From: JBHHWH01 sp046756405
GTDB lineage: Bacteria; Actinomycetota; Acidimicrobiia; Spongiisociales; ZC4RG35
DNA length: 31,889 nucleotides
Direction of reading: 5' to 3'
Assembly: GCA_046756405.1 (NCBI GenBank)
Contig: JBHHWH010000024.1
Location: 1-31,889, forward strand
Of the stretch, positions 6,802 to 15,544 are shown piece after piece (positions within the stretch are counted from its first letter, which is position 1; each line of letters starts with the position of its first letter). The notes under the pieces are model-generated. The model did no database searches and had not been told where the DNA came from. It worked only from the letters and a program-made list of their open reading frames with translations. Both the position numbers and the translations under genes were made by a program.

Positions 6802-8004
6802 ATGCCCGAATACCGCCGTAGCCGAGCCCTCGCCGCCGGTACGGTCCTTCTCCTAGTCGTCGCTATGACCTCGGTCGACTACACCGTCCAGAGGGGGGAC
6901 ACTCTCGCTCAGATCGCTCAGGAGTACGGGGTCACCGTCGCTGAACTCGCCGAAGCCAACGAGATCGCCAACCCCAACCTGATCTATCCAGGCCAGGTGC
7001 TGGTCATCCCCGGCGAGGACGGCGAGCCTGACACCGTCTACGTGGTGATCCGAGGTGACACCCTGGCCAAGATCGCCGCCAGCTTCGACACCACGGTGAC
7101 TGTCCTAGTGGAGGCCAACGACATCGCCAACCCCAACCTGATCCTCGTCGGCCAGCAGATCCTCATCCCAAATACGGGCTCTGTCGCCGAGCCGGAGAAC
7201 CCTGACAACGGTGGGGGGATGACCGAGGGTGACGAGACGAAGGATGACGCCCAAGCAGACCAAGGGGAGACCCCTCGCTCCGGCCGTTACCACGTCGTGG
7301 CCCGGGGAGACACCCTGGAGTCGATCGCTGCCCAGTACAAGGGAGTGACCGCAGACCAGATCGCCGCTGCCAACGGCATCATCAACGGTGTTGTCTACGT
7401 CGGAACCCGACTCTTCCTCGACGGGCCCAGCTTCGTGGCGAAGGGCTCCGAGGGAACTACCGCCTACACAGTGAAGAAGGGAGACCGCCTGGCGGACATC
7501 GCCGCGCTCCACGACACCACCGTCACCCGTCTGGTGGAGATGAACAACATCGCCAACCCCAACCTGATTCGTATCGGGCAACAGCTCCAGGTCCCCAACA
7601 GAGAGACCTGGCTCTGTCCTGTGCCGGGAGCCACCTTCTTCAACGACTGGGGCTTTCCACGAGGTGGCGGCACCCGCTGGCATGAGGGCAACGACCTATT
7701 CGCCCCCGAGGGGACTCCGGTCTACGCCCCAGTATCAGGGGTGGTGGAGTTCAAGACCGGATCGATCGGCGGCAAGCAGTTCAACCTCCATGGCGCCGAT
7801 GGTGTCCTCTACATCGGCAGCCACATGAGCTATTTCGGCAAGAGCGGACGGGTCAATGCCGGCGACCTGCTCGGCGCCACCGGAACCACCGGTAACGCCG
7901 TGGGTACCCGGGCCCACATCCACTTCGCCATGTACCTCGATGATGGCGAGGGCCCCGTGGTGAACCCCTACCCATCTCTCATCGCCAACGGCTGTAAAGG
8001 CTAG
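6802..8004 (+). CDS. LysM-repeat M23 family metallopeptidase
   Basis: 400 aa. An N-terminal hydrophobic segment (residues 8-24) exports it. Four LysM modules follow near 27-70, 77-122, 162-206 and 221-267; three share the string ANPNLI. The M23/LytM domain fills the C-terminus, with zinc ligands His294 and Asp298 (HEGND) and the His372-x-His374 pair (HIHFA). LysM binds peptidoglycan glycan, and M23 enzymes cut peptide cross-links, so this is a likely cell-wall remodelling hydrolase or a division activator. AAGGAG lies about 11 nt before the ATG. It follows the displaced rlmN tail directly and ends in a CTAG shared with the convergent flavin reductase gene. Confidence 0.9.
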   Translation: MPEYRRSRALAAGTVLLLVVAMTSVDYTVQRGDTLAQIAQEYGVTVAELAEANEIANPNLIYPGQVLVIPGEDGEPDTVYVVIRGDTLAKIAASFDTTVTVLVEANDIANPNLILVGQQILIPNTGSVAEPENPDNGGGMTEGDETKDDAQADQGETPRSGRYHVVARGDTLESIAAQYKGVTADQIAAANGIINGVVYVGTRLFLDGPSFVAKGSEGTTAYTVKKGDRLADIAALHDTTVTRLVEMNNIANPNLIRIGQQLQVPNRETWLCPVPGATFFNDWGFPRGGGTRWHEGNDLFAPEGTPVYAPVSGVVEFKTGSIGGKQFNLHGADGVLYIGSHMSYFGKSGRVNAGDLLGATGTTGNAVGTRAHIHFAMYLDDGEGPVVNPYPSLIANGCKG

Positions 8005-8603
8005 GGCCGGTCCAGCTCGAAGCGGTCTCGAGTGTGGATGTAGGAGCTGCCGGCCATCCGCCCGATAGCGCGGAGAACATCGTTGTTGATGCGGGTGCCG
8101 TCGAGGACGTCCTTCCGGATGTGGAAGGCCACCACCTCACCGATCACAGCCTTCGACTTGGAGCCGATCTCCAATACGTGGACCACCCGGCACTCGAGGT
8201 TGGCGGGCGCCTCGGCCACCATCGGAGCCGACACCTTCGTCCCGACCACCGGGGTCAGTCCGGCGATAGCAAACTCGTCCTCGTGGGCATCGAAGGCACC
8301 GGAGGTCAGATTCATTGCCTCGGCCACCTCCTCGGAGACGATGTTCACCGTGAACTCCCCGGTCTCCTCGGCCAGGGCCACCGAGTCCTTGGGGCGGTCG
8401 GGACCGTGACGGCCTCCGGAGAACACAACCGTGGGCGGATCGGCGGCGATCACGTTGAAGAAAGAGAACGGGGCCAGGTTGAAACTCCCGTCCTGTCTCC
8501 GAGTGCCGATCCAGCCGATGGGGCGGGGCACCACCAACCCCGAGACCAGCTTGTAGCAGTCCCTCCCGGCCAGGTCGTCGGCGGCGAAGAACCGTTTCGT
8601 CAA
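8001..8603 (-). CDS. Flavin reductase-like FMN-binding protein
   Basis: 200 aa. The fold is recognised from KLVSGLVVPRPIGWIGTRRQ, NLAPFSFFNVIAADPPTVVF and GEFTVNIVSEEVAEAMN, as in the flavin reductase-like/DUF447-type split-barrel family. These proteins bind FMN and use NAD(P)H, or supply reduced flavin to a partner; the partner is not evident. The frame extends to 8852, but TTG at 8603 is preferred: it has GAGGAG upstream and overlaps the stop of the DUF885 gene as TTGA, giving a normal family length. The gene ends in the CTAG shared with the M23 gene. Confidence 0.85.
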   Translation of the reverse strand: MTKRFFAADDLAGRDCYKLVSGLVVPRPIGWIGTRRQDGSFNLAPFSFFNVIAADPPTVVFSGGRHGPDRPKDSVALAEETGEFTVNIVSEEVAEAMNLTSGAFDAHEDEFAIAGLTPVVGTKVSAPMVAEAPANLECRVVHVLEIGSKSKAVIGEVVAFHIRKDVLDGTRINNDVLRAIGRMAGSSYIHTRDRFELDRP

Positions 8604-10234
8604 AGCACCTCTCCTCGTAGTTGGTCGAGTCGGATGGCACTTGCTTCCAACATCCTGCGGTGAAAATCCTTCCGATTGAAATCGCCGGCCGCCGCGGCGG
8701 CGGACCGGATGCCGAGGATCTCCCGCTCCCCCACCTTGTAGGAGATGGCCTGGGCCCACCATCCTAAGTAACGAGTGACCTCCGACTCGGCGATGTCCCG
8801 GGGCTGAAGGCCGACCCTCTCGATGTAGTCCACCGCCCGGTCGTAGTCCCATACCTCTCCCGCATGAAGGGGAGCATCGTCGGGAATCCGTCTTTCCAGA
8901 TGACAGCCGATGTCGACCACCACCCGGGTGGCCCGGAAGAGCTGGCTAGCCAAGTACCCCAGCCGGTATTCGGGTTTCTCGAAGTAGCCCAGCTCGTCCA
9001 TCAGGGTCTCGGCATAGAGTGCCCATCCCTCCCCCGACCCTGGGTACCAGATCACCAACCGGTGAAACCGGGATAGCTGGTCACCCAGCGCCGCCATGCC
9101 GGACTGAAGATGGTGGCCGGGGAAGCCCTCGTGATAGGCGGTGGTCACCTCCTGCCAGTGGGGCAGCATCTCCCGCTCCCCCGGGGCGTACCAGATGGAA
9201 CCGGGGCGGCTGAAGTCCTCCGACGGCGACATGTACCACGCCCCCAGCGGGCCTCCGGGTGGGGCGATGTTCACAGTCACCACCTTGAGCTCCTCGGGCA
9301 CGTCGAAGTGGACCCCGTCGAGGTCGGCTACCGCCTTCTGCTGGAGGTCGGAGATGAACTCGACGAACTCGTCCCGGGTCTGAGCGGCCCGGGCCGGGTC
9401 GGTGTCGAGCATCTCGATCACCTCTTCCAGGCTCCTGTCCGGGTCGATGTGGCGGGCCGTCTCCGCCATCTCCCGACGTAGCCGGTGCACCTCAGACCAA
9501 CCCCACTGGTAGGTCTCATCGAGATCGAGGGAAAGTCCGAGAAACCGGCCGACGTTCTCGACGTACCTCTCGGCTCCCACCGCATCCCGAGGATTGGCCC
9601 GAGGGAGATACACCTCCTCCAGCCAGTTCCCGAACTCCTCGAAGCCCACCAGCGCCGTCTCCACCGCTGCCTTGATGCGCTCCGGATCGGCTCCGGCCGG
9701 CTCAGCCTGGTCGGAGAAGGAGACGAACCGTTTCCCGGCGGCGCGCACCTGGCTCAGAACCGACTCGACCTGGCGCACCGCGGCGGCGTCATTACCGGCG
9801 AGCCCTTCCGTGAGCGACGCCCGGTAGCCCGACAGCATCAGGGGGATCTCTTCCAGTCGTGCCCTGATGTTCTCCCACGCCTGAAGGTCACTACGAGGCA
9901 TCACCTCGAAAACGTGGGTGATCCACTGCACGGGACTCCAGATGTGGTTGAGATTCCTCGCCCACCGTTTCCGCTCGAAATCCTCGATCTCCGAATCCAA
10001 CCAACCGACCAGGACCCGTGCCGCCTTCGCCTGCACCGGATCAGCATGATCCAGATGGGGCGCCAGCCTGGCGCGAGTGGAACGGCAGAGATCGGCCCGG
10101 GCTGCCTCGCCTTCAGGGGACAAGTCGGTGCCGAGGTGGTCCCGGCCGGAAATGCCGGCCAGAGTGGCCCCGATGGGATCCAGGTCTGCCCAGGCCTCGG
10201 TGAATCGGTCAGAGATCTCGAAGGGGTTACTCAT
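8600..10234 (-). CDS. DUF885 family protein, putative zinc peptidase
   Basis: 544 aa with the DUF885 signature YHEGFPGHHLQ. His368 and Glu369, with His374 and His375, are the likely zinc-binding and catalytic residues. The long helical N-terminal part (ETALVGFEEFGNWLEEVYLP and similar segments) and the C-terminal GWWAQAISYKVGEREIL are also typical. Family members are thought to be M3/M32-like metal-dependent carboxypeptidases, but few have been assayed. No signal peptide, so probably cytosolic. Starts at ATG 10234, only 14 nt from the divergent gene at 10249, and is coupled by TTGA to the flavin reductase. Confidence 0.88.
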   Translation of the reverse strand: MSNPFEISDRFTEAWADLDPIGATLAGISGRDHLGTDLSPEGEAARADLCRSTRARLAPHLDHADPVQAKAARVLVGWLDSEIEDFERKRWARNLNHIWSPVQWITHVFEVMPRSDLQAWENIRARLEEIPLMLSGYRASLTEGLAGNDAAAVRQVESVLSQVRAAGKRFVSFSDQAEPAGADPERIKAAVETALVGFEEFGNWLEEVYLPRANPRDAVGAERYVENVGRFLGLSLDLDETYQWGWSEVHRLRREMAETARHIDPDRSLEEVIEMLDTDPARAAQTRDEFVEFISDLQQKAVADLDGVHFDVPEELKVVTVNIAPPGGPLGAWYMSPSEDFSRPGSIWYAPGEREMLPHWQEVTTAYHEGFPGHHLQSGMAALGDQLSRFHRLVIWYPGSGEGWALYAETLMDELGYFEKPEYRLGYLASQLFRATRVVVDIGCHLERRIPDDAPLHAGEVWDYDRAVDYIERVGLQPRDIAESEVTRYLGWWAQAISYKVGEREILGIRSAAAAAGDFNRKDFHRRMLEASAIRLDQLRGEVL

Positions 10235-10248
10235 GATCCTATGGAACC

Positions 10249-11349
10249 ATGTCGGGGACCGATCCGACAGATCTCGGCTATCGGATACCCTCTCGGTCAG
10301 TGGACGACGACCTGATCGAAGTACGGCCGGACGAGCGCTTCGACGTCGCTGCCGTCGTGGAGTGGATGGTGAGCCAGGAAGGTCTTCCCCCAGGCACTCC
10401 TCGAGTGACGCAGTTTGGGGGTGGCAAGGCCAACCTCACCTATCTGCTCACCTTCCCCAAGGGCAGCGAGCTGGTGATGCGCCGTCCTCCCCTGGGTCCC
10501 GTTGCTCCCGGTGCCCACGACATGGCCCGGGAGTACCGGGTCCTCTCCCGGCTGTGGAAGGCCTTCGACAAGGCCCCCCGGGCGGTGGCCTTCTGCGACG
10601 ACGAGGCTGTCATCGGAGCTCCCTTCTTCCTCATGGAGCGGCGCCCGGGCGTGGTGGTGCGACAGAAGATTCCCTCTCGCTTCGGTGGAGGCACAGACGC
10701 GGAGGCCAACCGGAAGTTGTCGGAGGTGGTCATCGACACCCTCGCCGAGCTTCACGCCGTGGACCCCGACGCCTGTGGCCTGGGCGACATGGGCCATCCC
10801 GAGGGCTTCCTCCGACGCCAGGTGGTGGGGTGGATCGCCCGCTGGGACCGGGCCAAGCACGAGGAGAATCCCCTGGCCGATGAGTTGGGGGCATGGCTCT
10901 TGGCGGAACTTCCCGAAGAGGGCGAGCCCACCCTGCTCCACAACGACTGGCGGCTCGACAACATGGCCGTCTCCCCCAACGACCCGGGGGTATGCACCGC
11001 GGTCTACGACTGGGACATGGCTACCCGAGGTGACCCCCTGGCCGACGTGGGAACTTTGATGGGGTCCTGGTTCGACCCTGGGGAGGCCCCCGAGGAGCTG
11101 GGGATGATGCCCACAACAGCTCCCGGCTGGCTACCGCGCCGCGCCGCGGTGGAACGCTACGGGGAGAAGTCGGGACGGGACCTGTCCCGCATCGACTGGT
11201 ACCTGGTGTTCGGCTCCTGGAAGCTGGCGATCATCCTCCAACAGATCTACATCCGGTGGCTGCGGGGCCAGACCCAAGACGCCCGCTTCGCCACCCTCGA
11301 CGACGGAGCCCGGCTGCTGCTCCGGCTCGCCGAAGAACGCCTTAGGTGA
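10249..11349 (+). CDS. Phosphotransferase family protein (APH-like kinase fold)
   Basis: 366 aa. The catalytic loop is LLHNDWRLDN, with Asp233 as base and Asn238 for metal binding. The metal-binding motif is YDWDMATRGDPLADVG, starting at Asp254. FGGGKANLTYLL near residue 48 is the nucleotide-binding part. This pattern marks the aminoglycoside-phosphotransferase superfamily, in the branch often encoded near acyl-CoA dehydrogenases in actinobacteria; the substrate is unknown and resistance should not be assumed. The ATG at 10249 is 14 nt from the divergent DUF885 start. GTG at 10300 (the V of SVDDDLIEV) is an alternative. The ABC exporter genes follow in the same direction. Confidence 0.85.
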   Translation: MSGTDPTDLGYRIPSRSVDDDLIEVRPDERFDVAAVVEWMVSQEGLPPGTPRVTQFGGGKANLTYLLTFPKGSELVMRRPPLGPVAPGAHDMAREYRVLSRLWKAFDKAPRAVAFCDDEAVIGAPFFLMERRPGVVVRQKIPSRFGGGTDAEANRKLSEVVIDTLAELHAVDPDACGLGDMGHPEGFLRRQVVGWIARWDRAKHEENPLADELGAWLLAELPEEGEPTLLHNDWRLDNMAVSPNDPGVCTAVYDWDMATRGDPLADVGTLMGSWFDPGEAPEELGMMPTTAPGWLPRRAAVERYGEKSGRDLSRIDWYLVFGSWKLAIILQQIYIRWLRGQTQDARFATLDDGARLLLRLAEERLR

Positions 11350-11374
11350 GCGATCTCCTACCATCGGCCGTCTT

Positions 11375-12349
11375 GTGAAAGCGGTCGAGACCCAAGAAAT
11401 CGTCAAGAGCTTCGGGATGATTCGGGCCCTCGACGGAGTGAGTCTGGAGTTCGAGCAGGGGACCATCTACGCCCTCCTCGGCCCCAACGGGGCGGGCAAA
11501 ACCACCCTTATCCGAGTGCTCACCACCCTGCTCCCCCCCGACTCCGGGACCGCCAGCGTGCTGGGGATCGACGTCGCCCACGACCCGGTCAGCGTCCGCC
11601 ACAAGATCGGCTTGGCCGGCCAGTTCGCCGCCGTGGACGACTACCAGACAGGCCGGGAGAACATCGAGATGGTGGGACGGCTTTACAACCTCTCCAAGAA
11701 GGAAGCCCGCCTCCGTGCCGCCGACATCCTGGAACGGATCCATCTCGCCGACGCCGCCGACCGTCAGGTGAAGACCTACTCGGGAGGGATGCGTCGCAGG
11801 CTGGACCTGGCCGCCTCGCTGGTGGGGAGACCGGAGGTGCTGTTCCTCGACGAACCCACGACTGGCGTCGACCCGGGAAGCCGCCTCGACCTGTGGGATC
11901 TCATCTCCGAGCTGGTAGAGGAGGGAACGACCCTCCTGCTCACCACCCAGTACCTGGACGAGGCCGACCGCCTCGCCGACCGCATCGGGGTGATCGATCA
12001 CGGACGCGTGATCGCCGAAGGCACTTCCGATGGACTGAAGGCCCAGGTGGGAGGAAACGTCGTGGAGATCCATGTGTCCGAGGCCGACTGTGGGGCGGCC
12101 GCCGCGGCCCTCCGGCGGGTGGCGGGACAGGACCCGAAGGTCGAAGGAGGATCCCTGACCATTCCCGCCGTCGAGGGGCCCCGAACCCTCATGGCCGTGG
12201 TGCGTGAGCTGGACGCGGCCGGTATCGAGCCCAGCGACATAGCTCTCCGTAAACCCACCCTCGACGACGTATTCCTCACTCTCACCGGACACCGGGCCGA
12301 ACACGAGATCCGCCCCACGGTGGCACCGGGACGGAGGAGGCGTCGATGA
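11375..12349 (+). CDS. ABC exporter ATP-binding protein, DrrA-like
   Basis: 324 aa with Walker A GPNGAGKTT (36-44), signature YSGGMRRR (135-142), Walker B VLFLDEP (155-161) and a TTQYLDEAD H-region. The C-terminal extension ending ALRKPTLDDVFLTLTGH is the DrrA/ABC-2 subfamily hallmark. It powers the membrane protein encoded next, probably for export of a drug-like or lipid molecule. GTG at 11375 has TACCAT ten nt upstream and no Shine-Dalgarno sequence. Its stop overlaps the permease ATG (ATGA). Confidence 0.92.
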   Translation: MKAVETQEIVKSFGMIRALDGVSLEFEQGTIYALLGPNGAGKTTLIRVLTTLLPPDSGTASVLGIDVAHDPVSVRHKIGLAGQFAAVDDYQTGRENIEMVGRLYNLSKKEARLRAADILERIHLADAADRQVKTYSGGMRRRLDLAASLVGRPEVLFLDEPTTGVDPGSRLDLWDLISELVEEGTTLLLTTQYLDEADRLADRIGVIDHGRVIAEGTSDGLKAQVGGNVVEIHVSEADCGAAAAALRRVAGQDPKVEGGSLTIPAVEGPRTLMAVVRELDAAGIEPSDIALRKPTLDDVFLTLTGHRAEHEIRPTVAPGRRRRR

Positions 12350-13185
12350 CAACCACGACCATCCGGCCGTCCCGGGGCGTCTCCCTCCAGGCAGCGGTGA
12401 TTCACACCCTGGTCATCACCCGCCGCAACCTGCTGCGAACGATCCGCCGGCCCGAGATCCTCTTCTTCGCCACGGTCCAGCCGGTGATGTTCCTGCTTCT
12501 GTTCAACTACGTCTTCGGAGGCGCGATCAACATCGGGATCCCGGGGATCGACTCCAGCCTCTACATCAACTGGCTGATTCCGGGGATACTGGTGCAGTCT
12601 GCCGTGTTCGGCTCTACGGGAACCTCCGTGGGACTCACCGAGGACCTCGGGGCCGGGGTGATCGACCGCTTCCGCTCCCTGCCGATGGCCCGTTCGGCGG
12701 TGCTGTCCGGTCGGACCCTGGCCGACCTGGGACGTAACGTGTTCGTCCTCGGTTTGATGATGGCGACCGGCTACGCCATGGGATGGCGCTTCGAGCAGGG
12801 ACTGGTGAAGATGCTGCTGGGATTCGGGATCGCCCTCCTCTTCGGATACGCCTTCTCCTGGGTGATGGCGCTGATGGGTCTTCTGGTGAAGACCCCCGAG
12901 GCCGCCCAGACGGCGGGGTTTCTCCCCATCTTCCCCCTGGTGTTCGGCTCCTCCATCTTCGTTCCCACCGAGACTCTGCCCGACTGGCTCAGGGCCTTCG
13001 CCGACGCCCAGCCGGTCACCATCCTCGCCGACACAGTGCGCTCGCTGATGATCCCCGAACAGGCAGCGTCGTTCATGGGTCTCGACCAGGGGACTCTGAT
13101 CCTCCAGTCCCTGGCCTGGGTAGCCGGCATCGTGGCTGTGTTCGCACCCCTGGCGGTGTGGAAGTACCGGCGCACGGTGATCTGA
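12346..13185 (+). CDS. ABC-2 type transporter permease, DrrB-like
   Basis: 279 aa with about six membrane segments, beginning with ILFFATVQPVMFLLLFNYVF and ending near QSLAWVAGIVAVFAPLAVW. The phrase GAGVIDRFRSLPMARSAVL is a conserved ABC-2 permease motif between segments 2 and 3. ATG overlaps the ATPase stop by 4 nt, so the two subunits are co-translated. The gene converges on the corrinoid adenosyltransferase gene; both stop codons lie within CTGAAAGTTCAG, with 4 nt between the genes. Confidence 0.92.
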   Translation: MTTTTIRPSRGVSLQAAVIHTLVITRRNLLRTIRRPEILFFATVQPVMFLLLFNYVFGGAINIGIPGIDSSLYINWLIPGILVQSAVFGSTGTSVGLTEDLGAGVIDRFRSLPMARSAVLSGRTLADLGRNVFVLGLMMATGYAMGWRFEQGLVKMLLGFGIALLFGYAFSWVMALMGLLVKTPEAAQTAGFLPIFPLVFGSSIFVPTETLPDWLRAFADAQPVTILADTVRSLMIPEQAASFMGLDQGTLILQSLAWVAGIVAVFAPLAVWKYRRTVI

Positions 13186-13189
13186 AAGT

Positions 13190-13759
13190 TCAGTAGTCGA
13201 TTCCGCGCCGGGCCATCACCCCGCGGTCGTAGGCGTGTTTGACCTTCCGCATCTCCGTGACCGTGTCGGCGAGGTCGATCAGCGCCGGGGGAGCATCCCT
13301 GCCGGTGAGGATCAGGTTCACCTTCTCCGGCCGGCCTCGGATAGTCTCCACCACCCCCTCGAGGTCCACCCAGCCCCAGTTGATGGGGTAAGTGACTTCG
13401 TCGAGGATGATCATGTCGTACTCCCCTGAGGCGATCTTCGCCCTGGCCACCGTCCACGCCTCGCGGGCGATGGCTTCTGACTCCTCCATGTCCCCCGACT
13501 CCCAAGTGAACCCGTCCCCGAGCGCCCACCAGTCGATCCCGATCTGACGACCCAGCTTCTCCTCGCCGACGTTCCACTCCCCCGACTTGAGGAACTGGAC
13601 CACCGCCACCTTCCAGCCCCGGGCGACGGCGCGCATCGCCGTCCCGAAGGCGGCGGTGGACTTGCCCTTACCGTCTCCGGTGTTGATGAGCACCAGAGAG
13701 GGGACTCTCACCGACCCCTTGGGGGGAGGTTCGGTGGGCGGAGTCGGCTTTTCAGTCAT
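13190..13759 (-). CDS. cobO: Corrinoid (cob(I)yrinic acid a,c-diamide) adenosyltransferase
   Basis: 189 aa. The P-loop NTGDGKGKSTAAFG (27-40) and MIILDEVTYPINWG identify the CobA/CobO/BtuR family, which moves the adenosyl group of ATP onto reduced corrinoid. C-terminal TEMRKVKHAYDRGVMARRGI is characteristic. As the last gene of the B12-regulated import operon it would convert imported cobalamin or precursors to the coenzyme form. It starts at ATG 13759, 8 nt inside the preceding ATPase gene (ATGACTGA). Confidence 0.93.
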   Translation of the reverse strand: MTEKPTPPTEPPPKGSVRVPSLVLINTGDGKGKSTAAFGTAMRAVARGWKVAVVQFLKSGEWNVGEEKLGRQIGIDWWALGDGFTWESGDMEESEAIAREAWTVARAKIASGEYDMIILDEVTYPINWGWVDLEGVVETIRGRPEKVNLILTGRDAPPALIDLADTVTEMRKVKHAYDRGVMARRGIDY

Positions 13760-14507
13760 CGGTCTTCCGCGTAGGTATCACTGTGGGGCCGTCGTCGTGG
13801 TGGACCACCCGCAGATGAGAACCGTAGTGCTCCAGCAGCAGCTCTTCGGTGAGGACCTCCTGAGCTGTGCCGTCGGCCTGAAGCCGCCCGCCGGCGAGGA
13901 GGAAGAGACGCTGGGCGAACCGGCCCGCCAGGGTGAGATCGTGAACCGCGCTTACCACCGTGAGCCCCTCCTGAAGTCGGAGCTGGTCTACCACTTCAAG
14001 CACCTCCACGGCGTGACCAACGTCGAGACCGTTGGTGGGCTCGTCGAGAAGGAGTACCGGCGCCTCCTGGGCCAGGGCTCGTGCCAGCACCGCCCGCTGC
14101 GCCTCCCCCCCGGAGAGCGTGGCCAGGGTCCGGTGAGCCAGCTCCTCCAAGTCGAGGCGGGCGATGGCCATCTCCACCGCGTCGAGATCTGAGCGCCCTT
14201 CCCTCCCCAGATAGCCCAGGTGGGGTGTACGTCCCAGAAGCACGTAGTCGGAAACCGTCATCTCCTCCGGGAGCCGGGGACGCTGGGGCATCCAGGCCAC
14301 GTCCAGGCCCGGGCGCCGTTTCCCGTCTCCCAGCCGCACGGTGCCCTCGTAGTCCACTACCCCCACCGCTGTCTTGAGCAGGGTTGACTTGCCAGCCCCG
14401 TTGGGACCGATCAGTGCTACCCACTCTCCAACGCTCACCTCCACGTCCACCGGGCCCAGGGCCCAACCTGAGCCGTAGGTCACCGCGACTCCTCGCCAGG
14501 AGATCAC
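13752..14507 (-). CDS. btuD: Cobalamin ABC importer ATP-binding protein (BtuD-like)
   Basis: 251 aa with Walker A GPNGAGKST (34-42), signature LSGGEAQRA (131-139) and Walker B VLLLDEP (151-157). The family is FecE/BtuD/HemV; the choice of cobalamin comes from the riboswitch and the cobO neighbour. GTG at 14507 overlaps the permease stop (GTGA). Confidence 0.88.
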   Translation of the reverse strand: MISWRGVAVTYGSGWALGPVDVEVSVGEWVALIGPNGAGKSTLLKTAVGVVDYEGTVRLGDGKRRPGLDVAWMPQRPRLPEEMTVSDYVLLGRTPHLGYLGREGRSDLDAVEMAIARLDLEELAHRTLATLSGGEAQRAVLARALAQEAPVLLLDEPTNGLDVGHAVEVLEVVDQLRLQEGLTVVSAVHDLTLAGRFAQRLFLLAGGRLQADGTAQEVLTEELLLEHYGSHLRVVHHDDGPTVIPTRKTDD

Positions 14508-15544
14508 GACCTACCCCCCATCGAGCGAAGCACCAGTACGAAAAAGGGAGCGCCGAGGAAGGCGGTTACCACACCGATGGGTAGCTCTGCCGGGGCTACC
14601 ACGGTCCGAGCCGCTAAGTCGGCGGCGATGAGGAAAGCAGCACCGAAGAGTGCGGAGAGGGGAAGAACCACCCGGTTGCTCCAGCCGAAGGCGATGCGGA
14701 CCGTGTGGGGAACGATGATTCCCACAAAGCCGATCAACCCGGAGACGGAGACCGCAGCCGCAGTGGCCAGGGTGGCAGCGGCCACCACCACCCAACGGAC
14801 TTTTCTCACCTCCACTCCGAGCCCTGTCGCCTCCTCGTCGCCGAGTCCTATCACGTCGAGGAGCCGCCCGCTGAGAAGCAGGATCGTTGCTGCGGGGAGA
14901 GCGTAGAAGAGGAGACTTCGAACCTCTCCCCAACCCACGGTGAGAAGGCGCCCCAGGATCCACGAGTACACCTCACGCAGGGTTTCCACATGACGCTGGA
15001 GCAGATAAGTCTGCACCGCGGTGGCAAAGGCTGCCACGGCCACTCCGGCCAGGATCAGCGAGGTGGCCGTTCTTCCCCCCACTGATCTCCCCAGAACGTA
15101 GGTGACCACCACCGCCGCCAACCCACCGGTGAAGGCCGCGGTGGCCACCAGGACCCCTCCGTTGAAGAAGACAAAGGCGGCGGTGGCTCCCAGCCCCGCT
15201 CCGGCTGCCACACCGAGGAGATAGGGGTCAGCTAAAGGATTGCGAAAGACACCCTGGTAGGCCCCGCCGGCGAGCGCAAGGGATGCGCCCACCAACCCAC
15301 CCAAGACCACGCGCGGAAAGCGAATCTCAAAAAGGACCCGGTATTCGATCTCGCTAAGACCGTGGTCGAGCCTCAGTCCGGGGAGGGCGTCCAGCAATCC
15401 GAGGACGGCCCCCGCCGGGTCGATCCCGGCGGGGCCGATCATCAGGGCAGCCATGGCAGCGGCGACGATCACCACTATCCCCAGGGTGATCGCTCTCCAC
15501 CCGGGGCCGGGGCGGACCAGCGCCGAGGGGTCAGGCTTGCTCAA
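14504..15544 (-). CDS. btuC: Cobalamin importer permease, FecCD/BtuC family
   Basis: 346 aa with about ten hydrophobic segments. Family markers are PRVVLGGLVGASLALAGGAY, NPLADPYLLGVAAGAGLGA and GLIGFVGIIVPHTVR; the last is the loop that contacts the ATPase. The frame is open to 15619, but TTG at 15544 is preferred because it overlaps the stop of the binding-protein gene (TTGA), and the sequence before it is an unlikely proline/arginine-rich tract. It forms the membrane channel of the importer. Confidence 0.9.
   Translation of the reverse strand: MSKPDPSALVRPGPGWRAITLGIVVIVAAAMAALMIGPAGIDPAGAVLGLLDALPGLRLDHGLSEIEYRVLFEIRFPRVVLGGLVGASLALAGGAYQGVFRNPLADPYLLGVAAGAGLGATAAFVFFNGGVLVATAAFTGGLAAVVVTYVLGRSVGGRTATSLILAGVAVAAFATAVQTYLLQRHVETLREVYSWILGRLLTVGWGEVRSLLFYALPAATILLLSGRLLDVIGLGDEEATGLGVEVRKVRWVVVAAATLATAAAVSVSGLIGFVGIIVPHTVRIAFGWSNRVVLPLSALFGAAFLIAADLAARTVVAPAELPIGVVTAFLGAPFFVLVLRSMGGRS

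Noticed and set aside
6510..6803. Minus-strand frame sharing a segment with another at 5113-5298
   Set aside because: The shared peptide is only the reverse reading of the duplicated rlmN tail; it drew attention to the repeat but is not a gene.
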